64,000 nucleotides of DNA from Anaerolineaceae bacterium (GCA_026708325.1 JAPOVC010000028.1:1-64000), one strand, 5' to 3'. Shown: positions 27,240-37,322, numbered from the stretch's first letter. A program made the numbers and translations. Notes: a model not told the origin generated them from the sequence alone.

Positions 27240-27836
27240 GTGAGGGATAATCCTGCAACGTTGAGCGCCCGCATGCGCCTGCTGGCGGCCCGACCGCTGG
27301 CGCGCGTCGGGCTGGCCCTGCACCGTCTGGGGGTGTCGGCGGACGCCGTCACGCTGGCCGGTTTCGCCTTGACGCTGCTGGCGGCCTTCCTCATCGCCCG
27401 GGGAAGCCTGCAGGGTGGCGGTCTGCTGCTACTGATCAGCCTGCCGCTGGACGCGCTGGATGGCGCGGTCGCGCGGGCGGCGCAACGCGACAGTCGTTTC
27501 GGCGGCGTGCTCGATTCCACCCTGGACCGCTACGCCGACGCTGCAATGTTCGCGGCGCTGGTGTATTATTTCGCCAGTCTGGGGCAGAGGGAGCATCTGG
27601 CGTTGGCCTTGCTGGCGCTGATAGGCAGTTACGGCGTCAGTTACGTGCGCGCCCGGGCCGGCGAGGCTGGCATTGAACTGCGGGAAGGCCTGTTCACGCG
27701 CCTGGAGCGCGTCCTTGTCCTGCTGCTGGCCCTGCTGATCCCAGGGCTTCTGCTGCCGGGGCTGTGGCTGCTGGCCCTGGGGAGCAACCTGACAGCGCTG
27801 CAACGCCTGTGGCTGGTCTACCGACAGGAACCTTGA
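27240..27836 (+). CDS. CDP-alcohol phosphatidyltransferase
   Basis: Membrane enzyme joining a CDP-linked lipid and an alcohol in phospholipid synthesis; 198 residues with about five hydrophobic helices. The family signature D-G-x2-A-R-x8-G-x3-D-x3-D is complete (LDGAVARAAQRDSRFGGVLD followed by STLD). The alcohol (glycerol phosphate, inositol phosphate or other) cannot be read. GTG 27240 is used; a later ATG at codon 12 is possible. lgt follows after 12 bases. Confidence 0.88.
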   Translation: MRDNPATLSARMRLLAARPLARVGLALHRLGVSADAVTLAGFALTLLAAFLIARGSLQGGGLLLLISLPLDALDGAVARAAQRDSRFGGVLDSTLDRYADAAMFAALVYYFASLGQREHLALALLALIGSYGVSYVRARAGEAGIELREGLFTRLERVLVLLLALLIPGLLLPGLWLLALGSNLTALQRLWLVYRQEP

Positions 27837-27848
27837 GGGAGAAGGCAG

Positions 27849-28856
27849 ATGGAATTCGAGCGAGAGCTGATCGTCCTGTTTGACCGCGTTCAGCTGCGCT
27901 ATTACGGTATCATTCTCGTCGTGGCGATGCTGGTGGCGGCCAACGTGGCGGCGCGCCTGGCCCGTCGCAGCGGCCATGACCCGGAACACATTTGGGGCGC
28001 GTTGACCTGGGGCATCATCCCGGCCATCGTTGGCGCGCGCCTGTGGTTCGTCTTTTTCCCACCGGCGGCGCTGGTGGATGAAGGCATCACCACGATCTGG
28101 ATGCTTCAGAACTTCTTCGACATGCAGCAGGGCGCCATCGCCATCTGGAGCGGCGGTCTGGGCATCTTCGGCGCCGTGGGTGGCGGACTGCTGGGCGTGC
28201 TGCTCTACCTGCGCCGCAACAACCTGATGCCCGGCCCCTGGCTGGACATCGCCGCGGTAGCGCTGCCGGTGGGGCAGGCGATCGGCCGCTGGGCCAACTT
28301 CGTCAACCAGGAGCTCTACGGCACGCCTACCGACCTGCCCTGGGGCATCACCATCGACGCCTCCAGCCGGGTCGCGCCCTATCGCAGCCTGATCGACTAC
28401 CCCCTGGACACCGGCTTTCATCCGCTCTTCCTCTATGAATCGCTCTGGAGCCTGCTGGGCTTCCTCGTCCTGCTCAATCTTCACCGCCGCTGGCAGCGGC
28501 GACTGCCGGGCGACATCTTCATCGCCTACGTGGCCTTCTATTGCGCCGGCCGCTTTCTGCTGGAATTCATTCGCGTCGAGGTCGTGCTGATCAACACCCT
28601 CAACGTCAACCAGGCTATCGTGGGCCTCTTGTTTCTGCTGGCCATCGCCCTGCTGTTCTACCGCCGGCGCGGTGGCGAGGAGGCCTTCGCGGCGCGTCTG
28701 GCGCAGGCCGGTGAGCAGGAACGGGCATCGCGTCATGCGGAAGAGGAAATGATTGCCGCCCGCGAGGCCGCCGCCGAACGCCGCCGGACGCAGCAGCAAC
28801 CCCTGCACAAGGCCATCCGGTCGCGCATTGAAAAACTGCGCCGCCGCAATGACTGA
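27849..28856 (+). CDS. lgt: Prolipoprotein diacylglyceryl transferase
   Basis: Moves diacylglycerol from phosphatidylglycerol to the lipobox Cys of prolipoproteins; integral membrane protein of 335 residues. The Lgt signature is GQAIGRWANFVNQELYG at about residues 142-158, with RYYGIILVVAM at the N-terminus and FHPLFLYESLW later. The C-terminal 65 residues form a charged, probably coiled-coil cytoplasmic tail not common to all Lgt proteins. It overlaps the next gene by 8 bases. Confidence 0.94.
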   Translation: MEFERELIVLFDRVQLRYYGIILVVAMLVAANVAARLARRSGHDPEHIWGALTWGIIPAIVGARLWFVFFPPAALVDEGITTIWMLQNFFDMQQGAIAIWSGGLGIFGAVGGGLLGVLLYLRRNNLMPGPWLDIAAVALPVGQAIGRWANFVNQELYGTPTDLPWGITIDASSRVAPYRSLIDYPLDTGFHPLFLYESLWSLLGFLVLLNLHRRWQRRLPGDIFIAYVAFYCAGRFLLEFIRVEVVLINTLNVNQAIVGLLFLLAIALLFYRRRGGEEAFAARLAQAGEQERASRHAEEEMIAAREAAAERRRTQQQPLHKAIRSRIEKLRRRND

Positions 28857-29361
28857 ATCGTTTCCCCTCAGTCAACTGGCGGACCAGGCGGAGAACGTTC
28901 TACAACTCTGTGCGGGCGTCGATGACTCGCAGGCCCGCTGGCGTCCGGACGCGGACGCCTGGTCGATACTGGAGGTGATCAACCACCTGGCCGATGAGGA
29001 GCGCGCGGATTTCCGCACGAGGCTGGACTGCATCCTGCACCGCCCGGACGACCCCTGGCCGCCCATTGACCCGGCCGGTTGGGTGCTGGAGCGCCGCTAC
29101 AACCAGCGCGACCTGGGGGAGTCGCTGCAACGCTTCAGCGCGGCGCGTGAGGAGTCGCTGGAGTGGTTGCGTTCGCTTGGCGATACAGACCTGAATATGT
29201 CGGCCCCCGCGCCCTGGGGCGGCCGCATTCGCGCCGGCGACATGCTCGCCGCCTGGGTGGCCCATGACCTCCTGCACTTGCGTCAACTGGTCGAATTGCA
29301 CTACGCATGGACGGCGCAGCGCATGGGTCCCTGGAGCGTCGCCTACGCCGGTGACTGGTAA
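28849..29361 (+). CDS. DinB-like four-helix protein
   Basis: A 170-residue protein resembling the DinB/YfiT metal-binding four-helix family. Candidate metal His residues are in [12 protein letters not shown] and [13 protein letters not shown]. These proteins can be thiol-dependent transferases or stress proteins; no substrate is implied. ATG 28849 overlaps the lgt stop, so translation is coupled to lgt. Confidence 0.75.
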   Translation: MTESFPLSQLADQAENVLQLCAGVDDSQARWRPDADAWSILEVINHLADEERADFRTRLDCILHRPDDPWPPIDPAGWVLERRYNQRDLGESLQRFSAAREESLEWLRSLGDTDLNMSAPAPWGGRIRAGDMLAAWVAHDLLHLRQLVELHYAWTAQRMGPWSVAYAGDW

Positions 29362-29364
29362 AAT
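29356..29364 (+). promoter_or_regulatory. Possible extended -10 for lon
   Basis: TGG followed by TAAAAT forms an extended -10 element overlapping the stop of the DinB-like gene, with no clear -35. Transcription would start near 29371, about 110 bases before the lon ATG. No CIRCE or HAIR heat-shock operator was seen between there and lon. Confidence 0.3.
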
Positions 29365-29480
29365 GGACGCATGGCAATTCGCAGGTTGGGCGTGGATTCC
29401 AACGCGACGTTAACTCCCCTGTGCCACAATGTTCAGGTACCCTGCAAGCGGGCCAACCCGCCGAAAACCTGGACGACACT

Positions 29481-31967
29481 ATGAGCGACCCTGTCGCGGA
29501 ACACGAAGAAGCGGTAGAAGTCAGCGAAAACGCGGTCGTCAACGGCGCCGAAGCGGCCGCCGACGGCGAACAGGACGAAGCCGGGCCGCAGCCTCTGGAA
29601 TTGCCGGTCCTGCCGCTGCGCGGGATGGTCGTCTACCCGCAAACGGCGGTGCCACTGACCGTCGGCCAGCCCCGCAGCATGAAACTGGTGGATGACGCGG
29701 TCAACTCTGATCGGGTCATTTGTCTCGTGGCCTCTTTGGACCCCGATAACGAGACGCCGGGCCCGGACGAGGTCTGCCGCGTCGGCACGCGCGCGTCGAT
29801 CCACCGGCTGTCGCGCTCGCCGGACGGCACCCTGCGCCTGCTGGTGCAGGGCCTGACGCGCCTGCGCATCGACGAATTCGTGGAGCATGAGCCCTGGCTG
29901 AAGGCCAGCGTCAGCGAGATTCCGGAGGACACCGAGGCCGAGGAACTGGAAATCGAGGCGCTGACGCGCAACGTGGTCGACCAGTTCACGCGCATGGCCG
30001 AAATGGTACCCAGCATTCCCGGAGAACTCATTTCTTCCGCACTGAACATGGAAGACCCGCTGCAACTGGTCTACGCCATCGCCACTTACGTGCGCATCGA
30101 ACTGGGCGAGGCGCAGAATCTGCTGGAGATCGACTCGCTGGAGAGCAAGCTGCGCCATTTGATGGCCCTGCTGGGCAAGGAACTGGAGGTGCTGGAGCTG
30201 GGCCGCAAGATCCAGACCGAAGCGCAGTCCGGTATGGAAAAAGTGCAGCGCGAGTACTTCCTGCGCGAACAGCTGAAGGCCATTCAGCGGGAGCTGGGCG
30301 AAAGCGACGAGCAGACGGCGGAAATCGAAGAGTTTCGCAAGCGCATCAGGGAAGCGGGCATGACGGAGGAGGCGCAAAAGGAAGGACTGCGCGAACTGGA
30401 GCGCCTGTCGCGCCTGCCGACCGCCGCCGCCGAATACGGCGTCATCCGCACCTGGCTGGACTGGCTGACCAGCCTGCCCTGGTCAAAACGCAGCGAGGAC
30501 AAACTGGACATCGGCCACGCCCGCGCCGTGCTGGATGAAGACCACTACGGCCTCAAGGACATCAAGGAGCGCATCCTCGAATACCTGGCCGTGCGCAAGC
30601 TGCGCGCCGAACGCGCCGAAGAACAGGACGCGCAGGATGAACCGGCGGACCGCATACGGCGGGATCGCAAGGGCGCCATTCTGGCCTTCGTCGGGCCGCC
30701 AGGCGTCGGCAAGACCTCGCTGGGTGCCTCCATCGCGCGCGCCATGGGGCGCGAATTTGTGCGCATGAGCCTGGGCGGCGTGCGCGACGAAGCCGAGATT
30801 CGGGGCTTCCGCCGCACCTATGTCGGCGCCATGCCCGGCCGCCTGATTCAGACCCTGCGACGCGTCGAGTCCATCAACCCGGTCATCATGATGGACGAGG
30901 TCGACAAACTGGGGCGCGATTTCCGTGGCGACCCGGCCAGCGCCTTGCTGGAAGTGCTCGACCCCGAACAGAATTTTGAGTTTCGCGACCACTATCTGGA
31001 CGTGGCGCTGGACCTCAGCGAGGTGCTGTTTATCACCACCGCCAACGAGCTGGAACCGATTCCCGGGCCCTTGCGGGACCGCATGGAGATCATTCAGCTC
31101 AGCGGATACACCGAACAGGAGAAACAGGAGATCGCGAAGCAGTATCTCGTGCCGCGACAGACCCGCGAAAACGGTCTGCGCCCTTCAGAGATTGCTTTCG
31201 ACGACGAGGCCCTGCAGTTGCTCATTCGGGACTACACCCGCGAGGCCGGCGTACGCAGTTTGGAGCGGGAAATCGGGCGCGCGGCGCGCAAGGTGGTCAC
31301 GCGCATTGCCGAGGGCGAAGAGGACAGCGTGGAGATCGACACGGAGACGCTGCGCGAACTATTGGGCAAGCCGCGGCATGGCTGGCGCGAGGAGATCGCC
31401 GGACGCACCGACCGCCCGGGCGTGGCGACCGGCCTGGCCTGGACGCCGGTGGGCGGCGAGGTGCTCTTCGTCGAGGCGGCGCGCATGGCGGGCAGCAAGG
31501 GCTTTCAGTACACCGGCCAACTGGGCGAGGTCATGCAGGAGAGCGCGCTGACGGCGCTCAGTTACGTCCGCTCGCAGGCGGAGGCGCTGGACATCGATCC
31601 GGCGCTCTTCGACAACAACGACATTCACCTGCACGTGCCTGCGGGCGCGGTGCGCAAGGACGGCCCCTCCGCCGGCGTGACGATGGCCGTGGCCCTGGCC
31701 TCCCTGTTGACCGGCCGCCCGGTGCGCAGCGACGTGGCCATGACGGGCGAAATCACCCTGCGCGGTCAGGTGCTGCCGGTGGGCGGCATCAAGGACAAGG
31801 TGCTGGCGGCGCATCGTCTGGGCGTGGGCACGGTAGTCATCCCGCACAAGAACGAAAACGACCTTGACGATCTGCCGGGTGAAGTCCGCGATTCGCTGGA
31901 CTTTGTGCTGGCGGAACGCGTCGACGACGTGCTGGGGGCCTCGCTGGGGGAAGTGGAATTAACCTGA
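29481..31967 (+). CDS. lon: ATP-dependent protease Lon (LonA)
   Basis: AAA+ Ser/Lys protease that degrades damaged and regulatory proteins; 828 residues. Domain order: an acidic N-terminal tail, the LON substrate domain ([19 protein letters not shown] onward), coiled region, AAA+ module with Walker A GPPGVGKT (about 404-411) and the protease domain. The catalytic dyad is Ser730 in [10 protein letters not shown] and Lys771 in [15 protein letters not shown] 29481 is chosen over upstream codons at 29421 because the latter lie in untranslated leader. The start is 119 bases past the DinB-like gene. Confidence 0.97.
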   Translation: MSDPVAEHEEAVEVSENAVVNGAEAAADGEQDEAGPQPLELPVLPLRGMVVYPQTAVPLTVGQPRSMKLVDDAVNSDRVICLVASLDPDNETPGPDEVCRVGTRASIHRLSRSPDGTLRLLVQGLTRLRIDEFVEHEPWLKASVSEIPEDTEAEELEIEALTRNVVDQFTRMAEMVPSIPGELISSALNMEDPLQLVYAIATYVRIELGEAQNLLEIDSLESKLRHLMALLGKELEVLELGRKIQTEAQSGMEKVQREYFLREQLKAIQRELGESDEQTAEIEEFRKRIREAGMTEEAQKEGLRELERLSRLPTAAAEYGVIRTWLDWLTSLPWSKRSEDKLDIGHARAVLDEDHYGLKDIKERILEYLAVRKLRAERAEEQDAQDEPADRIRRDRKGAILAFVGPPGVGKTSLGASIARAMGREFVRMSLGGVRDEAEIRGFRRTYVGAMPGRLIQTLRRVESINPVIMMDEVDKLGRDFRGDPASALLEVLDPEQNFEFRDHYLDVALDLSEVLFITTANELEPIPGPLRDRMEIIQLSGYTEQEKQEIAKQYLVPRQTRENGLRPSEIAFDDEALQLLIRDYTREAGVRSLEREIGRAARKVVTRIAEGEEDSVEIDTETLRELLGKPRHGWREEIAGRTDRPGVATGLAWTPVGGEVLFVEAARMAGSKGFQYTGQLGEVMQESALTALSYVRSQAEALDIDPALFDNNDIHLHVPAGAVRKDGPSAGVTMAVALASLLTGRPVRSDVAMTGEITLRGQVLPVGGIKDKVLAAHRLGVGTVVIPHKNENDLDDLPGEVRDSLDFVLAERVDDVLGASLGEVELT

Positions 31968-31999
31968 AGTCCCCGCTGCGCTATACTGTGGCGCAGCGG
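31959..31999 (+). promoter_or_regulatory. Promoter with palindrome centred on the -10 box, upstream of the PHP-AlbA_2 gene
   Basis: TTAACC (31959-31964), 17 bases and TATACT (31982-31987) form a promoter. The -10 is framed by a perfect 9-bp inverted repeat, CCGCTGCGC (31973-31981) and GCGCAGCGG (31991-31999), with a 9-base centre. This fits an operator blocking RNA polymerase, or a hairpin ending lon transcription (but no U-run follows). Leader to ATG 32113 is about 120 bases. Confidence 0.5.
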
Positions 32000-32112
32000 C
32001 AGGCCAGGCTTAAGAGAGAAGCCTTGCCGAACAGCAGAAAACCGATGCGGCCCTGAAATCGTCGGCCGCTGTGAGAGAGACGAAAAACTTGCCATCCAGA
32101 CGCAAGGCGCGC

Positions 32113-33867
32113 ATGAAGTGGTACCGCGCCGACCTGCATCTGCACACACCCGCTTCTGATGACTATCAGCAGCCCTCTGTTTCCACCCTCGATATCCTGC
32201 GCCAGGCCGAGAGTCGCGGCCTCGACATCGTGGCCTTCACCGACCACAACACGGTCGGGGGATACGCCGCCATGCAGCAGGAGATCGAGCAACTCGCCTG
32301 GCTGGAGCAACTGGGTCGCATCCAGGCCGGCGAGCGGGACAAGCTGGTGGACTATCGCCGCCTGCTGGAGAAAATCCTCGTGCTGCCCGGCTTCGAATTC
32401 ACGGCCACGCTGGGCTTCCACATCCTCGGAATCTTCGCGCCGGAGACCCCCCTGCGCCAGCTGGAGCACGTGTTGCTCAGTCTTAACGTGCCGCCCGAAG
32501 CGCTGGAAGCCGGCTCTTCGCGGGTCGGCGCTTCCGCCGACGTGCTCACGGCCTATCGCCTGATCAACGAGGCCGGTGGCATCTGCATCGCAGCCCATGT
32601 CAACAGCACGCACGGCGTGGCCATGCGCGGCGTGGATTTCGGAGGCCAGACGCGCATCGCCTACACCCAGGACCCCAACCTGCACGCGCTGGAAGTCACA
32701 GACCTGACGAGCAGGGCGCGCAACAGCACCCAGCGTTTCTTCTCGGGCACCAAGCCCGAATATCCGCGACGCATGCGCTGTGTTCAGGGCTCGGACGCCC
32801 ATCGGCTGCGCGCCGCCAGAAGCAGGGAAAGGGCCCGCAACCTCGGCATCGGCGACCGCGTGACTGAGGTGCAATTGCCGGAACGTTCCTTCCCGGCGCT
32901 GCTCGATTTATTCCGTAGTAACGATTTCTCGCGTTCGCGACCCTTCACCGTGAGCAGCAAAAACTACGACTACGTGGCCCTGGCGCGGGAGGATGGCAGC
33001 AGCGTCATTCAGTCTTTCCACGAATCGATGACGCGGCGCGGCGGACGTCTCTACAATATCATCAGCGACGTCTGCGCCTTCGCCAACGGCAATGGCGGCA
33101 CCATCTGGGTGGGGGCCAGCGACGACCGCAAGCAGGCGCCCGCCGGCGTGAGCCGCGTGAAGGACAGCATCAAGACCCTCGGCGAGGCGATCAACAGCAT
33201 GCTGACGCCAACGCTGGAAGTCACCATTGACGCCCTTGAGAGCCAGGGCAAGCAGGTGGTGCGCCTGCGCGTGCCACGCGGGGAGGACAAGCCCTACGCC
33301 ATTGAGGACTACAAGATTTACGTGCGCTCCGAAAGCGAGACCAGCCTCGCCGTGCGCGACGAGATTGTCAATCTGGTGCGACAACAGACCGAAGCGGAAT
33401 CGTCTGGCGCCGCGGGCGGCACAGCGGCCCAAAGTGGTGACGACGCACAGGGCAACGAGGGCGCCAAAGATTCAGCGGCGGGAAACGCGAGGGAAGCGGG
33501 CGCTGACGACAAGGGCGTCAAACCGCCACGTGGCGGCGTCGAGATCGTCGGCACCGAGCAGCGCAACGACGTGCGTTATCACGTCCTGCGCGACCTGCGC
33601 AACGGCAACATCGTCAAGAACGTGACGCGTTCCTCTGCACGCCGGCTTTGGCACTACGCCATCACGCGGCGCGAAAACAACCCGGTGCGCCCCGGTAACG
33701 TGCAATGGCAGGGCGACATCGGCCTGGTGCGGCGCTACCAGCGCGATGGCAAACCCCGTTTTGACCTGGCGCAGCGCAACAACGGCAACATTCGCGTCTA
33801 TTACGGCGTCGCCGAAAGCGGCATGCACGGGGAATGGCAGGTCTTCCTCAGCGATGAGGAAAACTGA
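32113..33867 (+). CDS. PHP-domain phosphoesterase fused to Schlafen/AlbA_2-type domain
   Basis: A 584-residue multidomain protein. Residues 1-285 are a PHP domain with metal motifs [26 protein letters not shown] and GSDAHR, suggesting phosphoesterase or nuclease chemistry. Residues about 300-425 look like the AlbA_2/Schlafen nucleic-acid or ATP-binding domain ([19 protein letters not shown]). A low-complexity linker (430-475) leads to a basic C-terminal domain ([16 protein letters not shown]). ATG 32113 starts at the PHP domain; GTG 32071 and TTG 32089 are alternatives. Role unknown; nucleic-acid processing or defence is inference. Confidence 0.8.
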   Translation: MKWYRADLHLHTPASDDYQQPSVSTLDILRQAESRGLDIVAFTDHNTVGGYAAMQQEIEQLAWLEQLGRIQAGERDKLVDYRRLLEKILVLPGFEFTATLGFHILGIFAPETPLRQLEHVLLSLNVPPEALEAGSSRVGASADVLTAYRLINEAGGICIAAHVNSTHGVAMRGVDFGGQTRIAYTQDPNLHALEVTDLTSRARNSTQRFFSGTKPEYPRRMRCVQGSDAHRLRAARSRERARNLGIGDRVTEVQLPERSFPALLDLFRSNDFSRSRPFTVSSKNYDYVALAREDGSSVIQSFHESMTRRGGRLYNIISDVCAFANGNGGTIWVGASDDRKQAPAGVSRVKDSIKTLGEAINSMLTPTLEVTIDALESQGKQVVRLRVPRGEDKPYAIEDYKIYVRSESETSLAVRDEIVNLVRQQTEAESSGAAGGTAAQSGDDAQGNEGAKDSAAGNAREAGADDKGVKPPRGGVEIVGTEQRNDVRYHVLRDLRNGNIVKNVTRSSARRLWHYAITRRENNPVRPGNVQWQGDIGLVRRYQRDGKPRFDLAQRNNGNIRVYYGVAESGMHGEWQVFLSDEEN

Positions 33868-34437
33868 TCAGTTCGGACCCGCTGTGTCAGACGCTTCGCG
33901 ATAGCGGCTGCGAAAGGCCGCATCGTTCATGTGCCAGGGCTCGCCGGCCGAGCCGATCAACAACCACTGACCTGCCGCAACCTGGACCGGGGCCGCGCTT
34001 TCCAGCGACTGAATGATTTGCCGCGTTGTCAGCCTCCGGGCCCAGACGCCGCCGTGCTTGTACCAGGCGGAGCAGCCGGCCTGAAAAAAAAGGGGGAGAT
34101 CTGCCAGGTCCGGCAACTGCTCGTCCCAGGGGCGATAATTCTTCTCGAAGAGGTCCCGGCGCACCGGCCAGTGTTCGTGTTCTTCCGGGTGAGCGCGGAT
34201 TTGTTCGTCCGGCCGATAGCACAGCATGTCGCCGGGCCGGGCCTGAAGCGCACCGTCGGCCGTCCTGACCGTGCGTGCGCGCCCCAGTTCGCGCGCCATG
34301 ACCAGACGTTTGCGCGGTTGAAAGTGGCGAAAGCCGGCGGCGTACAGCGCTTCAACAGTCCAGTCGCGTTGTCCCAGAACTGCATCCGCATCCCACACGC
34401 TACCCACGGTTGTCTGACCCCGCGCTGATTTCGTCAA
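33868..34437 (-). CDS. Uncharacterised protein with duplicated PGDYG-like segment
   Basis: A 189-residue soluble protein. Two similar segments occur. The first reads ARPGDMLCYRPDEQIRAH and then WPVRRDLFEKNYRP; the second is AAGQWLLIGSAGEPWHMNDA followed by FRSRYRE. They resemble the small PGDYG-type domain, so this may be a tandem copy; function unknown. TTG 34437 is the longest start but overlaps a TATACT box (minus strand, 34437-34442), so GTG 34407 may be the real start. The stop touches the stop of the convergent PHP-AlbA_2 gene. Confidence 0.6.
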   Translation of the reverse strand: MTKSARGQTTVGSVWDADAVLGQRDWTVEALYAAGFRHFQPRKRLVMARELGRARTVRTADGALQARPGDMLCYRPDEQIRAHPEEHEHWPVRRDLFEKNYRPWDEQLPDLADLPLFFQAGCSAWYKHGGVWARRLTTRQIIQSLESAAPVQVAAGQWLLIGSAGEPWHMNDAAFRSRYREASDTAGPN

Positions 34438-34450
34438 GTATAGCGCAGCG
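34437..34450 (-). promoter_or_regulatory. TATACT element with flank shared with the PHP-AlbA_2 promoter
   Basis: On the minus strand CGCTGCGCTATACT stands in front of the PGDYG-like gene. The same 14 bases occur on the plus strand at 31974-31987, upstream of the PHP-AlbA_2 gene. No clear -35 was found here. It may be a shared control element. Confidence 0.4.
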
Positions 34451-34466
34451 CTCGCAATGGACTTCC

Positions 34467-35330
34467 CTACCTGTTCCAGCCGCGGGCCGCGCGTATGCGT
34501 TCCAGGGCCTCGCTGAGGGCGCGGAAACGCTCCTCTGCGACGTCCACCGGCAGGGCACTGACGTCCGGGTGCAAATTGAAGGCCTCGCGACGCCAGGCCT
34601 CCTGCACTTCCTCGCGGGCGGCGTCCGGTTGCAGACCCAGCAGGGCGTAACTGCGCAGCAGAATGTGATCGCCAGGTTCGGCGTGACGCCCGGCGACCCC
34701 CTGACCTGTGTCCCCGTCGATGCGCCTGGCGTTGGCGAATCGCTCTTGCGCGGCCTGTTGCCAGAATGGCTCGACGCCGAAATGGGCCAGGTTCCAGAAC
34801 CCTCTCACGCTGCGATGCCGGATGCTGACGCGACCCACGTGCAGGCGACGCGGCAGCAGCGACGGCCCGAAGCGCGCCACGTGGCGCAGACCGCCGTTCA
34901 GCGGCTCAAGATGGAAGGGCTGCAGTCCGGGAGTCCTGTCTCGCACAAATCCGACGTAGATTTGCTCCTGTCCGAGGCTGTGCAGGGCCAGCATCCAGTC
35001 CGGCGGCTTGAAGGTCTGGTCCGCCTGTGGCGCCAGGGTGACGGCCATTGTGAAGAGCGATGCACAACTGGCTTCTTCGTCTTCCTGCAAGAGGCGGCGC
35101 AGCTGGCGCGCCTTTGGCGCCGTCGTCAGGCTGTGGACATGAATGAAAACGCCCGTCCACAGGCCCACGCGCAAGGCCGGGGCGTTGGGCCGCGCCTGAC
35201 TCAATGCTGCAAGCGCCGGCATACAGAAACGCACGTCCACCAGAGGGCGCAGTTGTTGGCAGAGCCAGTCACGCAGGGTCGGGTTCATGGGCGGGCCCTG
35301 ATCGGGTCCACGACGGGCCCAATCGGCCAT
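34467..35330 (-). CDS. Hypothetical protein with C-terminal J-domain-like tail
   Basis: A 287-residue protein with no recognised N-terminal domain. The last 70 residues match a J-domain pattern: LLGLQPDAAREEVQEAWRRE, then HPD in NLHPDVSALP, then FRALSEALERIR. HPD is the motif that stimulates DnaK ATPase. Earlier segments (PALRVGLWTGVFIHVHS, DWMLALHSLGQEQIYVGF) look globular. ATG 35330 has GGAAAG 5 bases upstream; ATG 35288 (MNPTLRDW) is the alternative. Last gene of a three-gene operon. Confidence 0.6.
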   Translation of the reverse strand: MADWARRGPDQGPPMNPTLRDWLCQQLRPLVDVRFCMPALAALSQARPNAPALRVGLWTGVFIHVHSLTTAPKARQLRRLLQEDEEASCASLFTMAVTLAPQADQTFKPPDWMLALHSLGQEQIYVGFVRDRTPGLQPFHLEPLNGGLRHVARFGPSLLPRRLHVGRVSIRHRSVRGFWNLAHFGVEPFWQQAAQERFANARRIDGDTGQGVAGRHAEPGDHILLRSYALLGLQPDAAREEVQEAWRREAFNLHPDVSALPVDVAEERFRALSEALERIRAARGWNR

Positions 35331-35379
35331 TGACTTTCCACGGGGATTCTCCTGCCGCCGTACAGTAACACAGCCGGAT

Positions 35380-35835
35380 TCACTTGCCCCGCCTGCCGAA
35401 TTCATGCGCCGGTTTCCCGTTTTCCCGAAAAAAGTGACCCGACAGGCCCAGGACCGTGCCTGCCAGCGCGCCGCCCAGGGCCATCTGTGGTGCAAGTTGC
35501 AGGGTGGAAAACAGCACAGCGAAGGGGAAATCCGGAATACTGTGGGCGTGTTGCACGTTCTTTAGCAGCATCAGGCCGACGGCAATTGGAGCGGCGCAGG
35601 CGCCGGCCAGGGTTCCGCCGGCCGCAGTCAGCAACATGCGCCGGCCTGCACTGACATCTCGTCTGTAAAGGTGACCAACGAAGATCTGCAGCGTGAGCAT
35701 ACTGGCGAATGCTGTGCCCAAACTCAGCGGCGGCCAAAGGGACGGGTCTTCAAGCGGGAGCCATACCAGGGCGGCTGCGCCGGTCAGCAGGAGCGCGAGA
35801 CGTGGTCCACTGTTGCGCGCCGGGGAGCGGTTCAT
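35380..35835 (-). CDS. Small integral membrane protein
   Basis: A 151-residue protein with about four hydrophobic helices (LALLLTGAAALVWLPL, LGTAFASMLTLQIFVG, LTAAGGTLAGACAAPIAVGL, MALGGALAGTVLGLSG), a basic N-terminus and a charged C-terminal tail. No family was recognised. It overlaps the GH13 gene stop by 4 bases and is followed by the J-tail protein 49 bases on, so the three are probably one operon. Confidence 0.65.
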   Translation of the reverse strand: MNRSPARNSGPRLALLLTGAAALVWLPLEDPSLWPPLSLGTAFASMLTLQIFVGHLYRRDVSAGRRMLLTAAGGTLAGACAAPIAVGLMLLKNVQHAHSIPDFPFAVLFSTLQLAPQMALGGALAGTVLGLSGHFFRENGKPAHEFGRRGK

Positions 35836-37322
35836 GCGGGTCGGAAGCGGAACAAATGCGCGCCGCGGGCCGGCAGCAGAATCTCAAGACCCTCACGCGT
35901 CATGCTGGCGCCGTCGCGCTCGTAGCAGGCATCGTCGAGGCAGTCTTCCAGTCTCCAGATGCCCGTGGCGATTTCCGGCCAGGCCGCAAGCGGCACGCGC
36001 CCCCAGGCGGGGTATGCGCCCAGGTTGACGACCACCAGTCGCCGGTCGCCCGGGGAGGTCCAGCCCCAGGCGAAAAGCTGGTCAGGCCGGTCGTGGCCGT
36101 CGCCTGGGGGGAGCACTTCAAACAGCTGCCACTGGCCCTGTCGAAAGGGCACCGCGCCCAGTTCGCGCAGCACGCGCCGCTGATAGTCCTCGTGGTCCGG
36201 CAGTGACGCTTCTTCCGGTTGTCGCGCCAGTTGCACCGGCAGGTGGGTGGCGCGACCCTCCAGTTGGCCGTCATGCAGCAGGAAGGCTCCGGGCAAGGTG
36301 GCGGCGAGGGTGAAGGCAGCCCGGCTGCGGGCCTCACCGAAGGCCGTGAGGGCGCGGCGCTCGTCATGGTTCTCGGTGAAGCGCAACAGTCGGCCCTGAT
36401 GCGCGACGGGTGCGGACAGCATCGACCGCAAACGAGCGGCGTCGCAATGGAGCAGGGCATCGTAGAGGGGCTTGTCGTAACAGTAATCGAAGCCGAGACG
36501 AAGCAGTTCCGCTTCCATGTCCCAATAAACTTCAGCGATGAAGAGCGTGTCCGGAAACTCTTCGCGCAGGGCAACAATGAGTTCCTGCCAGAATTCCTCC
36601 GGCGGACAGTCAAGGGGGTCGACATGGTCGCGCCAGGTGGTTGCGAAGACCTCGTTGCAGAACAGCATGGCCATGTCGCAACGCAGGCCGTCGCATTGCG
36701 CCGCAAGGTCGAACAGCACCTGGCGGACGGCCCGGCGGTAGGCGGGACTGAAGGCATTGACCTGCGCGGTATCCGTCCAGCCTGGGAACCAGGGGTCCCG
36801 GCCATGCGCAAAGATCCGCCGGCCGACCCGCGTTTGCGACGCGAAAAAGTCGCCAGGGCGTTCCTGCAGGTCAGGCTCGCTGCCCTGAATGAACCAGTCC
36901 GGCTGACTGTGCAGCCAGAGATGGTCCCGCGCGACGTGATTGGACACGTAGTCGAGAATCAACCCGATGCCGCGTTGGCGCAGCCGTCGACGCAGATCGG
37001 CAAGGGCTTCCCTGCCGCCCAGTTCCGGCGCCACCTGCCAATCGAACACCGCATAGGGTGAGGCGATCACGTCGGCTGCCACGATGTCCGGCAGCGCCCC
37101 GCGAAACTGCGGCAGGAGCGCAAGGGCCTGATCGCGGCCCTGCGGACTGCGGGTCCAGACGCCCATCAGCCACAGGAAGTTGGCGCCAACGCCGGCAATG
37201 CGGTCCAGGGTCGCATCCGGCACCTGCGCCAGGGTCAGCGGACTGTGGCCGTCGCTGTTCAGGGACTGCAGCCAGACACGGGTGTTGAGTTCAAGGATGA
37301 CGGGTTTCTGCGTTTGCGACAT
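35832..37322 (-). CDS. GH13 alpha-amylase-family glycoside hydrolase
   Basis: A 496-residue (beta/alpha)8 enzyme of family GH13. Region I is DYVSNH (Asp124-His129), the nucleophile Asp216 lies in DGLRCDMAM, the acid/base Glu264 in LFIAEVYWD and the third Asp320 in FTENHDE. All catalytic residues are present. It has no signal peptide, so it acts in the cytoplasm, perhaps on maltodextrin, trehalose or sucrose-type substrates. ATG 37322 (MSQTQKPVILEL) has AGGA 7 bases upstream; the longer frame to 37385 is rejected. Confidence 0.87.
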   Translation of the reverse strand: MSQTQKPVILELNTRVWLQSLNSDGHSPLTLAQVPDATLDRIAGVGANFLWLMGVWTRSPQGRDQALALLPQFRGALPDIVAADVIASPYAVFDWQVAPELGGREALADLRRRLRQRGIGLILDYVSNHVARDHLWLHSQPDWFIQGSEPDLQERPGDFFASQTRVGRRIFAHGRDPWFPGWTDTAQVNAFSPAYRRAVRQVLFDLAAQCDGLRCDMAMLFCNEVFATTWRDHVDPLDCPPEEFWQELIVALREEFPDTLFIAEVYWDMEAELLRLGFDYCYDKPLYDALLHCDAARLRSMLSAPVAHQGRLLRFTENHDERRALTAFGEARSRAAFTLAATLPGAFLLHDGQLEGRATHLPVQLARQPEEASLPDHEDYQRRVLRELGAVPFRQGQWQLFEVLPPGDGHDRPDQLFAWGWTSPGDRRLVVVNLGAYPAWGRVPLAAWPEIATGIWRLEDCLDDACYERDGASMTREGLEILLPARGAHLFRFRPA

